A stretch of 64,000 bases of DNA, from NCBI RefSeq assembly GCF_005503535.1, contig NZ_SCNN01000001.1, positions 186,001 through 250,000 on the forward strand. The letters are read 5' to 3'. Under the pieces are notes generated by a model that searched no databases, had not been told where the DNA came from, and was given only the letters and a program-made list of their open reading frames with translations. The translations under genes and the position numbers were made by a program. The first letter of the stretch is position 1, and every line of letters starts with the position of its first letter. Of the stretch, positions 39,205-49,694 are shown in pieces. Source of the DNA: Mesorhizobium comanense. Its GTDB lineage: Bacteria; Pseudomonadota; Alphaproteobacteria; Rhizobiales; Rhizobiaceae.

Positions 39205-40077
39205 ATGAGCGCTTTCGGGTCACAGTCCATGGCGGCGCCTTTGCGGCGCGTGCTGATGCGGTCGGCGGCAAACGCGATGCGCGACGCCGAGCGCGCTGCC
39301 TGGCACTATGGTCCGGGGTTCAGCCCGGCGAAAGCCGCCTCCCAGCACGCGGTGTTTGCCGGATTGGTGGCGGCTTCCGGTGCTGAAATCGAATGGATCG
39401 AGGAAAAGGCCGACGGACTTTCGGATTCGGTGTTCACCCACGATCCGTCGCTGATGACCGACCGTGGCGCGCTGATCCTGTCCATGGGCAAGCCGTTGCG
39501 CGCCAGGGAGCCTTCGCTGCATGAGGAAACCTACAAAAGGCTCGGCATTCCGATCCTCGGCCGCGTCCAGCCTCCCGGCCAGGTCGAGGGCGGTGATTGC
39601 GTATGGCTGGATGCGCGCACGCTGGCCACCGGGCGCGGTGTCCGCTCCAACCAGGAAGGCATCCAGCAGGTGTCCAATCTGCTGACGCCGCTGGGCATTT
39701 CCGTCTATGGCTTTGATCTGCCGCTGTGGCAGGGCGAGGAGGCGTGCCTGCACCTGATGTCGGTCATCAGTCCGCTGGCCGACGACCTCGCACTGGTCTA
39801 CTCGCCGCTTTTGCCGGCCCCGTTCTATCAGATGCTGAAGGCGCGCGGCATCCGGCTGGTCGAGGGCGATGCCGAAGAGTTTGCCACCTCCAACGGCCTC
39901 AGCCTCAACGTGCTGCCGACCAGTCCGCTCAAGGTCATCGCCGTTGCGGGCTTCCCCAAGACCAAGGCCGCGATGGAAGCCGCCGGCTGCTCGGTCGAGA
40001 TCTTCGAGGCGGACGCGCTCTGCATCGCCTGTGAAGGCGGGCCGACATGCCTGACGCGGCCGATCCTGCGCCAATGA
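39205..40077 (+). CDS. Dimethylargininase / arginine-deiminase-like amidinotransferase-fold protein
   Basis: The 290-residue protein has the DDAH/ADI-type features: VFTHDPSLMTDRGALIL, VEGGDCVWLDARTLATGRGVRSNQEG, the catalytic His region CLHLMSVISPLADD and a C-terminal nucleophile Cys in CEGGPTCLTRP. DDAH hydrolyses N-omega-methylarginines to citrulline plus methylamines. Arginine deiminase chemistry on a related guanidino compound is the alternative. It is translationally coupled to the TetR gene (ATGA) and faces a basic-amino-acid transporter. Confidence 0.85.
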   Translation: MSAFGSQSMAAPLRRVLMRSAANAMRDAERAAWHYGPGFSPAKAASQHAVFAGLVAASGAEIEWIEEKADGLSDSVFTHDPSLMTDRGALILSMGKPLRAREPSLHEETYKRLGIPILGRVQPPGQVEGGDCVWLDARTLATGRGVRSNQEGIQQVSNLLTPLGISVYGFDLPLWQGEEACLHLMSVISPLADDLALVYSPLLPAPFYQMLKARGIRLVEGDAEEFATSNGLSLNVLPTSPLKVIAVAGFPKTKAAMEAAGCSVEIFEADALCIACEGGPTCLTRPILRQ

Positions 40078-40724
40078 ACGCGCCCTACCGCCGCAAGTTT
40101 CGTCGCGAGGGCGAGGAGCGGCGGCGGCAGGATTTGATCGATGCGACCCTGGACAGCGTGGCCGAGTATGGCCTGCAGGGCGCCAGCCTGCGCACCATCG
40201 CATTGCGCGCGGGCGTCACCGCCGGACTGGTCCGTCACTATTTTCCCGGTAAGGAAGAATTGCTGCAGGAAGCCTATGCATCGCTGATGGGCCGCATGAC
40301 CGAACAGGCGAAAGCGGCCTTGGTCATGGAAAACACCTCGCCGCGCCAGCGCCTCGCGGCTTTCGTCAGCGCCAATCTCAACGTCCCGATCATCGATGCG
40401 CGCGTGTTCTCGCTCTGGGCGACCTTCATCGGCCGCGCCGGCGCGGATCCGTCCCTGGCCCGTGCCCACCGCGAAGGCTACCTTGGCTTTCGCAACGAAG
40501 TGGAAGCGGTGGTGGCCGAAGTGCTCGGCGCCGAGCAGCGCAAGCCGGATGCAGGCGAACTGCGCCACCATGCCATCGCCATCAACGCGATCATCGACGG
40601 GCTGTGGATCGAAGGCTGCCTCGCCGGCGAGATGTTCTCGCCCGGCGAATTGGCGGCGATCGGCATCAAGACTGTCGAGGCCGAACTCGGCCTCGCGCCG
40701 TCAACGAAATTCCAGGAAAAGTGA
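40074..40724 (+). CDS. TetR family regulator (BetI-like)
   Basis: This 216-residue regulator has an N-terminal helix-turn-helix: RRRQDLIDATLDSVAEYGLQ then LRTIALRAGVTAGLVRHYFPGKEELL, and a ligand domain resembling BetI. ATG 40074 overlaps the dimethylargininase stop (ATGA). Its last four residues (FQEK) and stop codon are supplied by a palindromic intergenic repeat. It probably represses the operator at 39125-39147; the effector is unknown. Confidence 0.9.
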   Translation: MNAPYRRKFRREGEERRRQDLIDATLDSVAEYGLQGASLRTIALRAGVTAGLVRHYFPGKEELLQEAYASLMGRMTEQAKAALVMENTSPRQRLAAFVSANLNVPIIDARVFSLWATFIGRAGADPSLARAHREGYLGFRNEVEAVVAEVLGAEQRKPDAGELRHHAIAINAIIDGLWIEGCLAGEMFSPGELAAIGIKTVEAELGLAPSTKFQEK

Positions 40725-40746
40725 GCAGCGCTTCCCCTTGGGAATT
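40708..40746. repeat. Palindromic intergenic repeat, copy 3, overlapping tetR 3' end
   Basis: AATTCC and GGAATT arms enclose CAGGAAAAGTGAGCAGCGC-type core. The left half encodes the final residues and TGA of the TetR gene. Same family as 24822-24865 and 33621-33688. Confidence 0.85.
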
Positions 40747-40819
40747 GCTTAGGAAACAAACAGATGGATCGCAGGACTGTTTTCGTTAAACAGGGATCCG
40801 CTCGAGAGGGAGAGAACCG

Positions 40820-42397
40820 ATGACCACCATTGGCGAAGCGTTGATTTCGCTGCTCGAGGCCCATGGCGTCGACACCGTCTTCGGCATTCCCGGCGTCCAT
40901 ACGGTCGAACTCTATCGCGGCCTGGCGCGCTCGAATATCCGCCATGTCACGCCGCGCCACGAACAGGGCGCCGGGTTCATGGCCGACGGCTACGCGCGCG
41001 CCAGCGGCAGGCCGGGCGTCGCCTTCGTCATCACTGGTCCCGGGCTCACCAACACCATCACGGCCATGGGCCAGGCGCGCGCCGATTCGGTGCCGATGCT
41101 GGTCATCTCCGGCGTCAACGCCACGGACACGCTGGGCAAGGGCCTGGGCTTCCTGCACGAGCTGCCGGATCAGCGCGGCATGATGGAGAAGGTAGCGCTG
41201 TCTTCGCAGCGTGTTACCGAAACCGATGAATTGCCGGGCGCGCTGGCGCAGGCCTTCGCGCTGTTCTCATCGTCGCGGCCGGGGCCGGTGCACATCGAGA
41301 TTCCGACCAACGTCATGGTCAAGCCGGCGGACAGCATCGCCGCCTTGCTGAGCAATGCCGCGCCTCCGGCGCCGGAGGAGGCGGCAGTGGTCCGCGCAGC
41401 CAGCCTGATCGCTGCCGCCCGCCGCCCGCTCATCCTGGCCGGTGGCGGTGCAAGGAAGGCGGAAGCCCCGCTGAAGCGGCTGGCCGAAAGGCTTGGCGCT
41501 CCCGTCGTCGAGACCACCAACGCGCGTGGCCTGCTGCATGGCCATCCGCTCTGCGTGCCCGCCAGCCCCAGCCTGAAGGCGGTGCGGGCTCTGATGGCGG
41601 ATGCCGATCTGGTGATCGCCGCCGGCACGGAATTCGGACCGACCGATTATGACGGCTATGGCGACGGCGGCTTCGTCCTGCCCACGAATCTGATCCGCAT
41701 CGATATCGGTGCCGACCAGCTTGCCCGCCGCCCGGTTAGTGTCGGCATCCAGGCCGATTGCGCCGAGGCGATCGAGGCTCTGCTTGCCACGTTGGGCTCC
41801 GGGCAGGGCGCCGAAGACGGCGAGACCCGTGCGGCTGCGGCGCGAAGGGCCGCGTTCGCTGAACTGAGCCCTGCCTATGTCGCCCAGGTGCGCGCCGTGG
41901 AAATGATCCGCGACGCCCTGCCGGGCGCCATCATCGTCGGCGACTCGACCCAGCCGATCTACGCCGCCAACCTCTATTACGACCATGACCGCCCGGGTGG
42001 CTGGTTCAATGCCGCCACCGGCTTCGGCGCGCTGGGCTATGGTCCGCCCGCGGCGATCGGCGCCGCTATTGCCATGCCCGGAGTGCCGGTCGTCTGCATC
42101 ACCGGCGACGGCGGGTTCCAGTTCACGCTGTCGGAACTGGGCGTGGCGCTCGACTCCGACGCACCGGTCATCTTCGTCGTCTGGAACAACAGGGGCTATC
42201 GCGAGATCGAAACCTCGATGCTCGATGTCGGCGTGGAACCGGTCGGCGTTTCACCGGCGCCGCCGGATTTCTGCAAGCTCGCCGAGGCCTACGGCATATC
42301 GGCAGAACGGCTTGCCGGTGCCGACGGTCTGCCTGACGCGCTGAGGCGGGCCAGGGCAACCGGATTGCCGCGTGTCATCGAAATCACGGTCGACTGA
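40820..42397 (+). CDS. ThDP-dependent 2-oxoacid decarboxylase, probably 5-guanidino-2-oxopentanoate decarboxylase (AruI-like)
   Basis: The 525-residue acetolactate-synthase-fold enzyme has the activating Glu in RHEQGAGFMADGYAR (Glu 48), the ThDP motif GDGGFQF...NN (GDGG with WNNRGY), and GDSTQPIYAANLYY with WFNAATGFGALGYGPPAAIG. These last stretches resemble AruI, which decarboxylates the keto acid formed from arginine by transamination. The AHAS FAD/regulatory features are not evident. Arginine-related neighbours support this; acetolactate-synthase-like activity is the alternative. Confidence 0.78.
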   Translation: MTTIGEALISLLEAHGVDTVFGIPGVHTVELYRGLARSNIRHVTPRHEQGAGFMADGYARASGRPGVAFVITGPGLTNTITAMGQARADSVPMLVISGVNATDTLGKGLGFLHELPDQRGMMEKVALSSQRVTETDELPGALAQAFALFSSSRPGPVHIEIPTNVMVKPADSIAALLSNAAPPAPEEAAVVRAASLIAAARRPLILAGGGARKAEAPLKRLAERLGAPVVETTNARGLLHGHPLCVPASPSLKAVRALMADADLVIAAGTEFGPTDYDGYGDGGFVLPTNLIRIDIGADQLARRPVSVGIQADCAEAIEALLATLGSGQGAEDGETRAAAARRAAFAELSPAYVAQVRAVEMIRDALPGAIIVGDSTQPIYAANLYYDHDRPGGWFNAATGFGALGYGPPAAIGAAIAMPGVPVVCITGDGGFQFTLSELGVALDSDAPVIFVVWNNRGYREIETSMLDVGVEPVGVSPAPPDFCKLAEAYGISAERLAGADGLPDALRRARATGLPRVIEITVD

Positions 42398-42402
42398 TTG
42401 TC

Positions 42403-43380
42403 GTGGCGATGGATGAAGCCGATCGGTCGTCGACCACTCGTTTCAACGAGCCGGAGGCGTTTCGGGATCTGCTGAGGCTTCCACATCTGGCGCCATTGCG
42501 CTGGGCGGCGTCCGCGCCCGATCTGAACTGGCAGGTGAGGAAGGCCGCCGCGAAGATTTGCATGACGCTGGCCCGACGAAAGAGGGGCCGCGCCCGGCGC
42601 GTGGCGGTCGATCATTCGCTTTGGTGTTCCAGCGCCGTGCCGGCCGGCGGCGTTGGTCCGATCTGGCAATATTGGGCTCAAGGCGCCGATCAGGCTCCGC
42701 CGCTGGTCAAGGCATGCCTGCGCTCGGTCGCGCGCCACAAGGGCGAGCGCGAGCTCATCGTGCTTGACGACAAGACCGTGGGAGATCATGTCGACCTGCC
42801 TGGCCATGTCTGGGACAAGCGGCGGCTCGGCCTGATGACCAGCCAGCATTTCTCCAATTTCGTCCGTCTCAGCCTGCTTTTCCGTCATGGCGGGACATGG
42901 CTCGACGCCACCATCCTGCTAAGACAAGCCGTGCCGGCCGAAGTCGAGCGCGAGGATTTCTATATCCTGCGTGAGACGAACCGCCACCCGAGGCTGGTGG
43001 AGACATGGTTCATCCACGCCCGCAGGAACCATCCGCTGATCGAGACCGTGCTGCATGGCCTTGCGGATTACTGGCGCAAATACGACCAGCTGCACAACTA
43101 CTTCATGTTTCCCTACCACTTCGAAGCGTCGCTGCTCCTGCACCGGCAGCTTCGATGCGATTTCCTGCGCATGCCGCAAGTCGGCGCCGACCGGCCGCAT
43201 GAATTGCAACGGCGCCTTTTTGATCCGTTCGACGAGGCAGCCCACCGAGCGCTCTTCGACGATTTCTGGCTGCACAAGCTGACCCGCCATGTGGAGCGTC
43301 CGCCAGGCGGGCAGCATCTGTTGTGGGACGCCATTATGTCCGACAGGCTGGCCGGCGCCATGACGCATGCAAAGACGTGA
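42403..43380 (+). CDS. Capsular polysaccharide synthesis glycosyltransferase-like protein
   Basis: This 325-residue protein belongs to the Caps_synth group: PIWQYWAQGADQAPPLVKACLRSV, TSQHFSNFVRLSLLFRHGGTWLDATILL (a DXD-like Asp in TWLDAT) and a region typical of GT32-like enzymes. It likely transfers a sugar to a surface polysaccharide in the cytoplasm. The start is GTG 42403 or ATG 42409, 5 or 11 bases after the decarboxylase stop, so the genes may be co-transcribed despite unrelated roles. Confidence 0.8.
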   Translation: MAMDEADRSSTTRFNEPEAFRDLLRLPHLAPLRWAASAPDLNWQVRKAAAKICMTLARRKRGRARRVAVDHSLWCSSAVPAGGVGPIWQYWAQGADQAPPLVKACLRSVARHKGERELIVLDDKTVGDHVDLPGHVWDKRRLGLMTSQHFSNFVRLSLLFRHGGTWLDATILLRQAVPAEVEREDFYILRETNRHPRLVETWFIHARRNHPLIETVLHGLADYWRKYDQLHNYFMFPYHFEASLLLHRQLRCDFLRMPQVGADRPHELQRRLFDPFDEAAHRALFDDFWLHKLTRHVERPPGGQHLLWDAIMSDRLAGAMTHAKT

Positions 43381-43483
43381 CGGCTGCCATGTCGAGATAT
43401 CGGTTGAGTGATCGCGCGAAAGGCGCGACGCTTCGCGTCGGCGCGGCACAACAATGATAAGAATATGACAGGAGCGGTCCAGG

Positions 43484-44191
43484 ATGACGGAAACACTTGA
43501 AGGCAGGCATATCGTCGTGACCGGCGGCACCGGGGCGCTCGGCGGCGCGGTGGTTGGCAGGCTGCTTGAACAGGGGGCGATCTGCCACGTGCCGAACGCG
43601 CATGCCGCGGCACCCCAGCACTTCCCCTTCACGGCCCACGAGAATGTCAAGCTGGCGCACAATGTCGACCTGTCGGATTCCGCCAAGGTCGAAGCCTTCT
43701 ACGCCCAGGTTCCTGCACTGTGGGGATCGGTCCATCTTGCCGGCGGCTTTGCCATGGCGCCGGTCGAGAAGATCGAATCGGCCTCCTTTGCCGAGATGAT
43801 GGAAACCAATGCCCGCACCACCTTCCTGTGCAGCCGCGCCGCGGTCCGCTCGATGCTGGCCTCCGGCACGTCAGGCCGCATCGTCAACGTGACGGCGCGT
43901 GCCGGGCTCGATCCGCGCCGCGGCGCCGGCATGGTTGCCTATGCGGCGAGCAAGGCGGCGGTCGCGGCGATGACGGTGGCGATGGCCGAAGAGTTGAAGG
44001 GCAAGGGCATCCTGGTCAATGCCGTGGCTCCATCGACGCTCGACACGCCGGCAAACCGCGCCGACATGCCGGATGCCGACTTCACCAAATGGGTCAGCCT
44101 GGAAGCGGCGGCCGAAGCCATCGCCTATCTTGCCTCGCCCGCCAACCAGGCGATGAGCGGAACGCTGGTGCCGCTTTACGCCCGGGCGTGA
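43484..44191 (+). CDS. Short-chain dehydrogenase/reductase
   Basis: This is a 235-residue classical SDR with NAD(P) motif VVTGGTGALGGAVV, an NAR segment (METNARTTFLC), the catalytic Thr/Ser strand IVNVTARAG, and YAASKAAVAAM (Tyr-x3-Lys). The usual catalytic Ser is Thr or shifted. It would reduce or oxidise a small alcohol/ketone; the substrate is unknown. An SD-like AGGA precedes ATG 43484. Confidence 0.87.
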   Translation: MTETLEGRHIVVTGGTGALGGAVVGRLLEQGAICHVPNAHAAAPQHFPFTAHENVKLAHNVDLSDSAKVEAFYAQVPALWGSVHLAGGFAMAPVEKIESASFAEMMETNARTTFLCSRAAVRSMLASGTSGRIVNVTARAGLDPRRGAGMVAYAASKAAVAAMTVAMAEELKGKGILVNAVAPSTLDTPANRADMPDADFTKWVSLEAAAEAIAYLASPANQAMSGTLVPLYARA

Positions 44192-44354
44192 GCACGATCG
44201 AGCCATGTGCTGACCGGCTGCTCGTTTGAGCGGCGGTCGGCTGGCTCGACGGCTTTAGGATGCCGCATGCAGCGCAGGGCGTTCTGGCCTGCAACTGCTT
44301 CGGAACATGGCAGGGACGGCTCGCCTGACCGGACCGGCCGCGAGCGGCGCCATG

Positions 44355-45176
44355 CTACATGAGGTTGGATGTGCCTGCCTCGATGATCTCGACAGCGTCT
44401 CCGATCGAGATCGTGCCGTTATTGTTCGGGATCGCATTCTGGCCGAAGATGATGCCGCCTTTGGCGAAGCGGTGGAGACGCCCAAGCGTCCGGAGCGGCT
44501 CGCGCGGGTCCGGCTGCTCGCCGCTGAGCGGGTCGCGGGTGGTGATCACGCAACGCGCGCAGGGCTTTGCGATCCGCATGAAGACCGGGCCGACACGGAT
44601 CGTCTTCCAGCTGTCTTCGGGCCATGCGTCCATGGCGTCGAGGACGATGTTTGGCCGAAACCGCGCCATTTCGACCGGGCTGGCGAGATGGCTGTTCAAA
44701 TGGTCGAGTGAGCCCGTTGTGGTCACCAGCAACGGGAAGCCGTCGGCAAAGCTGACATAGTCACCGGGCTGACCGAACTCCGGGTCGACCGGCCGGTTCG
44801 TCGGATCGTCGAAATAGACGAGGTCGACCGGCCGGCCAAGAATCGCCGACAGGTAGGCGCCGGCTGCCGGATCGGCGGCACGTGCGGCAACAATGTCCTT
44901 CCAGATCTTGACATTGCGGAGCGCGGCGCCGCGGCCGGGCGCCTCGACGATATGCGAGCCATGCTTGGCATGTTTAAGCACAATGCCGGTGCCCAGATGT
45001 TCGACGTCGATCGTCGTCATGGCCGGTATCTGGCGGATGGTCAGGAACTGCCCATCCTTGTCGACGACCATCCAGCGGCGGTCTCCTTCCATGCCCATGG
45101 TCTCGATCTCCGCGCTCGGCACAGCATGGCCGCGCAGGCTCTTGACCGGATAGCGATAGATTTCAACCACCTTCAT
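44355..45176 (-). CDS. MOSC domain protein (YcbX-like)
   Basis: The 273-residue protein has an N-terminal MOSC_N barrel (VEIYRYPVKSLRGHAV) and a C-terminal MOSC domain with the conserved Cys in KPCARCVITTRDPLSGEQ. These proteins bind molybdenum cofactor and detoxify N-hydroxylated compounds such as 6-hydroxylaminopurine (YcbX). ATG 45176 opens with MKVVEI; the frame reads on upstream through the rpsA terminator and rpsA antisense, which is not coding. Single gene. Confidence 0.88.
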   Translation of the reverse strand: MKVVEIYRYPVKSLRGHAVPSAEIETMGMEGDRRWMVVDKDGQFLTIRQIPAMTTIDVEHLGTGIVLKHAKHGSHIVEAPGRGAALRNVKIWKDIVAARAADPAAGAYLSAILGRPVDLVYFDDPTNRPVDPEFGQPGDYVSFADGFPLLVTTTGSLDHLNSHLASPVEMARFRPNIVLDAMDAWPEDSWKTIRVGPVFMRIAKPCARCVITTRDPLSGEQPDPREPLRTLGRLHRFAKGGIIFGQNAIPNNNGTISIGDAVEIIEAGTSNLM

Positions 45177-45253
45177 GCGCGTGACCCTGATCCCGAAACG
45201 TGGAGTTGAGGCGATTGCTTTGTCGTTGTCTTGTGCCAGCACCACCAAATGAA

Positions 45254-45283
45254 AAACCCGCGAGCCTTTCGGCTCGCGGGTTT
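45254..45283 (-). terminator. rpsA terminator
   Basis: A 13-bp perfect stem (AAACCCGCGAGCC / GGCTCGCGGGTTT, loop TTTC) lies 42 bases after the rpsA stop with flanking A and T runs. Strong rho-independent terminator. Confidence 0.92.
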
Positions 45284-45324
45284 CCTGGTTTGGGCCGCGC
45301 CAGAGGCGCGATGGCAGTCTAGGC

Positions 45325-47022
45325 TTAGTTGCCCTGCTTCTTGAGCGCCGCGCCCAGGATGTCGCCAAGCGAGGCGCCGGAGTCGGTCGAGCCGTACTGG
45401 GCGACCGCTTCCTTTTCCTCGGCGATTTCCAGCGCCTTGATCGAGACCTGCAGCTTGCGGGTCTTCTTGTCGAAGGCGATGACGCGGGCGTCGACCTTCT
45501 GGCCGACGGTGAAGCGCTCGGGGCGCTGCTCGTCGCGGTCGCGCGACAGGTCCGAACGCTTGATGAAGGTCTCGATGCCGCTTTCGACCAGCCGCACTTC
45601 CAGACCGCCATCCTTCACGCCGATGACTTCGCAGGTGACGACGGCGTTCTTGCGCAGTTCGCCGCTGTTGGCTGCTTCACCGACGGTGTCGCGGGCCAGC
45701 TGCTTGATGCCGAGCGAGATGCGCTCCTTCTCGATGTCGACGTCGAGCACCTGCGCCTTGACCATGTCGCCGCGATTGTACTCTTCGATGACCTGCTCGC
45801 CCGGACGGGTCCAGTCGAGGTCGGAGAGGTGCACCATGCCGTCCACGTCGCCTTCCAGGCCGATGAACAGGCCGAACTCGGTCTTGTTCTTGACCTCGCC
45901 CTCGACCTGGCTGCCGACCGGATGGTTGCGCGCGAAGGCTTCCCACGGGTTTTCCAGCGTCTGCTTGAGGCCGAGCGAGATGCGGCGCTTGGCCGGATCG
46001 ACTTCGAGCACCACCACATCGACTTCCTGGGTCGTCGACAGGATCTTGCCGGGGTGCACGTTCTTCTTCGTCCACGACATTTCCGAAACGTGGATGAGGC
46101 CTTCGATGCCCGGCTCCAGCTCGACGAACGCGCCGTAGTCGGTGATGTTGGTGACGGTACCCTTGATCTTCTTGCCGATCGGGAACTTGGTGCCGATCTC
46201 CGACCACGGATCCGACTCGAGCTGCTTCATGCCGAGCGAGATGCGGTGGGTTTCCTGGTTGATGCGGATGATCTGCACCTTGACCGTCTGGCCGATGTTG
46301 AGGATTTCGGTCGGATGGTTGACGCGGCGCCAGGCCATGTCGGTGACGTGCAGCAGGCCGTCGATGCCGCCGAGGTCGACGAACGCACCGTAATCGGTGA
46401 TGTTCTTGACGACGCCTTCGACCACCTGGCCTTCCTCGAGGTTCTGCACGATTTCCGAACGCTGTTCGGCGCGGCTTTCCTCGAGCACGGTGCGGCGCGA
46501 CACCACGATGTTGCCGCGGCGGCGATCCATCTTGAGGATCTCGAAGGGCTGCGGGTTGTGCATCAGCGGCGAGACGTCGCGGATCGGGCGGATATCGACC
46601 TGGCTGCGCGGCAGGAAGGCCACGGCGCCGTCGAGGTCGACGGTGAAGCCGCCCTTGACCTGGTTGAAGATGACGCCTTCGACGCGCTCACCCTTGGTGA
46701 ACTTCTCCTCGAGGCGCACCCAGCTCTCTTCGCGGCGAGCCTTCTCGCGCGACAGCATGGCTTCGCCCAGCGCGTTCTCGATGCGCTCGACATAGACTTC
46801 GACGGTGTCGCCGACCTTGAGGGAGGATTCCTTGCCCTTGGCGCCGAATTCCTTCAGCGGGACGCGGCCTTCGACCTTGAGGCCGACGTCGATGATGGCC
46901 ATGTCCTTTTCGATCGCGGTGATCGTGCCCCGGACAACCTGGCCTTCGCCGGAATGGCCAGTGGTAAATGATTCTTCGAGCATGCTCGCGAAATCATCGC
47001 GAGAGGGATTTGCAGCTGACAT
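45325..47022 (-). CDS. rpsA: 30S ribosomal protein S1
   Basis: This 565-residue protein has six S1 RNA-binding motifs; repeated cores such as VEGVVKNITDYGAFVDLGG and IKGTVTNITDYGAFVELEP are plain. It delivers mRNA to the ribosome. ATG 47022 (MSAANPSRDD) follows AGGAG; the upstream extension to 47046 is untranslated. It ends the conserved aroA-cmk-rpsA order. Confidence 0.97.
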   Translation of the reverse strand: MSAANPSRDDFASMLEESFTTGHSGEGQVVRGTITAIEKDMAIIDVGLKVEGRVPLKEFGAKGKESSLKVGDTVEVYVERIENALGEAMLSREKARREESWVRLEEKFTKGERVEGVIFNQVKGGFTVDLDGAVAFLPRSQVDIRPIRDVSPLMHNPQPFEILKMDRRRGNIVVSRRTVLEESRAEQRSEIVQNLEEGQVVEGVVKNITDYGAFVDLGGIDGLLHVTDMAWRRVNHPTEILNIGQTVKVQIIRINQETHRISLGMKQLESDPWSEIGTKFPIGKKIKGTVTNITDYGAFVELEPGIEGLIHVSEMSWTKKNVHPGKILSTTQEVDVVVLEVDPAKRRISLGLKQTLENPWEAFARNHPVGSQVEGEVKNKTEFGLFIGLEGDVDGMVHLSDLDWTRPGEQVIEEYNRGDMVKAQVLDVDIEKERISLGIKQLARDTVGEAANSGELRKNAVVTCEVIGVKDGGLEVRLVESGIETFIKRSDLSRDRDEQRPERFTVGQKVDARVIAFDKKTRKLQVSIKALEIAEEKEAVAQYGSTDSGASLGDILGAALKKQGN

Positions 47023-47228
47023 TGTTTCTCCTGGAATGCCCCGCATATCTGGCGAGGCGGGCGCCGTGGGTTAGCGTTGCGTTGGCCTGCCGGCGTTCCG
47101 GGCTGAAAGCCCTTGGCCGCTCTATCAGCGGCAAGTCCGGCGCATGAGAATGCTGGCAGGCTGGTTCGTGCCCGATATGGGTATTTTTCTCGCGTTCGGC
47201 AATCGCAGGCGCGGGAGAAAAGCCGTAA

Positions 47229-47879
47229 TCAGGCCTTATTTCTCTTGGCGAGAGCGTCGTCGATGATCGCCATCGCCGCCAGAAACGCGGCTTCTATAGC
47301 CATTTCGCTCGTATCAAGCAAGTGCGCGTCGGCGGCGGGCTTGAGCGGCGAGTCGGCCCGGCCCGTGTCGCGCTCGTCGCGGCGCTCGATATCGGCGAGG
47401 ATTTCGGCGAAGCTGGCCGTGCCGCCGATGCTCTCGATCTCGGCAAGCCTGCGCCTGGCCCGCACCTGCGCGCTCGCCGTGACGTAGAGCTTGATGTCGG
47501 CATCGGGGCAGACGACCGTGCCGATGTCGCGGCCGTCCAGCACGGCCCCCGGCGGCGCCTTGGCGAATTCACGCTGCTTTTCGACCAGGATGCGCCGCAC
47601 CGTGGGAATGACCGCGACCTTGGACGCAGCTTCGCCGACGGCATGTGCGGACAAGACCGTACGGTCGAGCCTTGCCAAATCGACTTGTCGGGCCGCGGTC
47701 TCGGCAGCCGAGACATTGTCGAGCGGCAGCGCGTGCTGGATGAGGGCGTAGGCGACCGCACGATAAGTGAGGCCGGTGTCGAGCAGGTTCAGCCGGTAGT
47801 GGTCGGCGAGCCGCCGGGCGAGTGTGCCTTTGCCGGCACCTGCGGGGCCGTCGATGGCGATGGTGAAGACGTGGGTCAT
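47229..47879 (-). CDS. cmk: Cytidylate kinase
   Basis: The 216-residue P-loop kinase has [21 protein letters not shown] (Walker A), [33 protein letters not shown] and [15 protein letters not shown], all typical CMP kinase. It phosphorylates (d)CMP to the diphosphate. ATG 47879 opens MTHVFT. It lies between aroA and rpsA on the same strand; upstream, the gap to aroA carries a facing pair of repeats. Confidence 0.95.
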   Translation of the reverse strand: MTHVFTIAIDGPAGAGKGTLARRLADHYRLNLLDTGLTYRAVAYALIQHALPLDNVSAAETAARQVDLARLDRTVLSAHAVGEAASKVAVIPTVRRILVEKQREFAKAPPGAVLDGRDIGTVVCPDADIKLYVTASAQVRARRRLAEIESIGGTASFAEILADIERRDERDTGRADSPLKPAADAHLLDTSEMAIEAAFLAAMAIIDDALAKRNKA

Positions 47880-47935
47880 CGACGGGCCGATGCGGTTGAA
47901 AGGAGCGACGAACGAGGCGCGCGCCGCGATCCTTC

Positions 47936-47986
47936 GCGCCCCCCTCTGTCCTGCCGGACATCTCCCCCACAAGGGGGGAGATTGGC
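47936..47986 (-). repeat. 51-base intergenic repeat, unit A (inverted pair)
   Basis: The reverse complement matches unit B (48039-48089) at all but three positions. It begins in GCGCCCCCCTCTGTCCTGCC. A CTCCCCCAC / GGGGGGAG hairpin lies inside. Confidence 0.9.
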
Positions 47987-48038
47987 AGCCCGGGCGCCCC
48001 GTTCGTGACTTTGGGGATTGGCGAAAGCCGATATGACA

Positions 48039-48089
48039 GCCGATCTCCCCCCAAGTGGGGGAGATGTCCGGCAGGACAGAGGGGGGCGC
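48039..48089 (+). repeat. 51-base intergenic repeat, unit B (inverted pair)
   Basis: Inverted copy of unit A, 52 bases away, between aroA and cmk. RNA through this gap could fold into a roughly 50-bp stem, or each unit into its own hairpin. Confidence 0.9.
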
Positions 48090-48126
48090 TGTCCCGCCAG
48101 CGTCTCAGGTCGGCTCAAGCTCATGC

Positions 48127-49527
<1,401 letters not shown>

Positions 49528-49694
49528 TCAATTGGTGCGGCGGTCTCGTATCACGGCGGGGCGAAATGGTCATCCCCATCGTCATCACTTGCCGCAGGGC
49601 CTTTGAACACATGGTTTTGTGACGCCGGCTTTTGGCTTTGACAGCGCTGCAAACTGCGGTTAAGGGGACCACTCTTTTATTCACGAGGCTTGCC

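Noticed and set aside
43424..43444. Hairpin after the glycosyltransferase gene as terminator
   Set aside because: Only a 6-bp GC stem with a 3-base loop and no T tract.
45177..45611. Upstream extension of the MOSC gene
   Set aside because: It would run through the rpsA terminator and antisense to rpsA; the family N-terminus begins at 45176.
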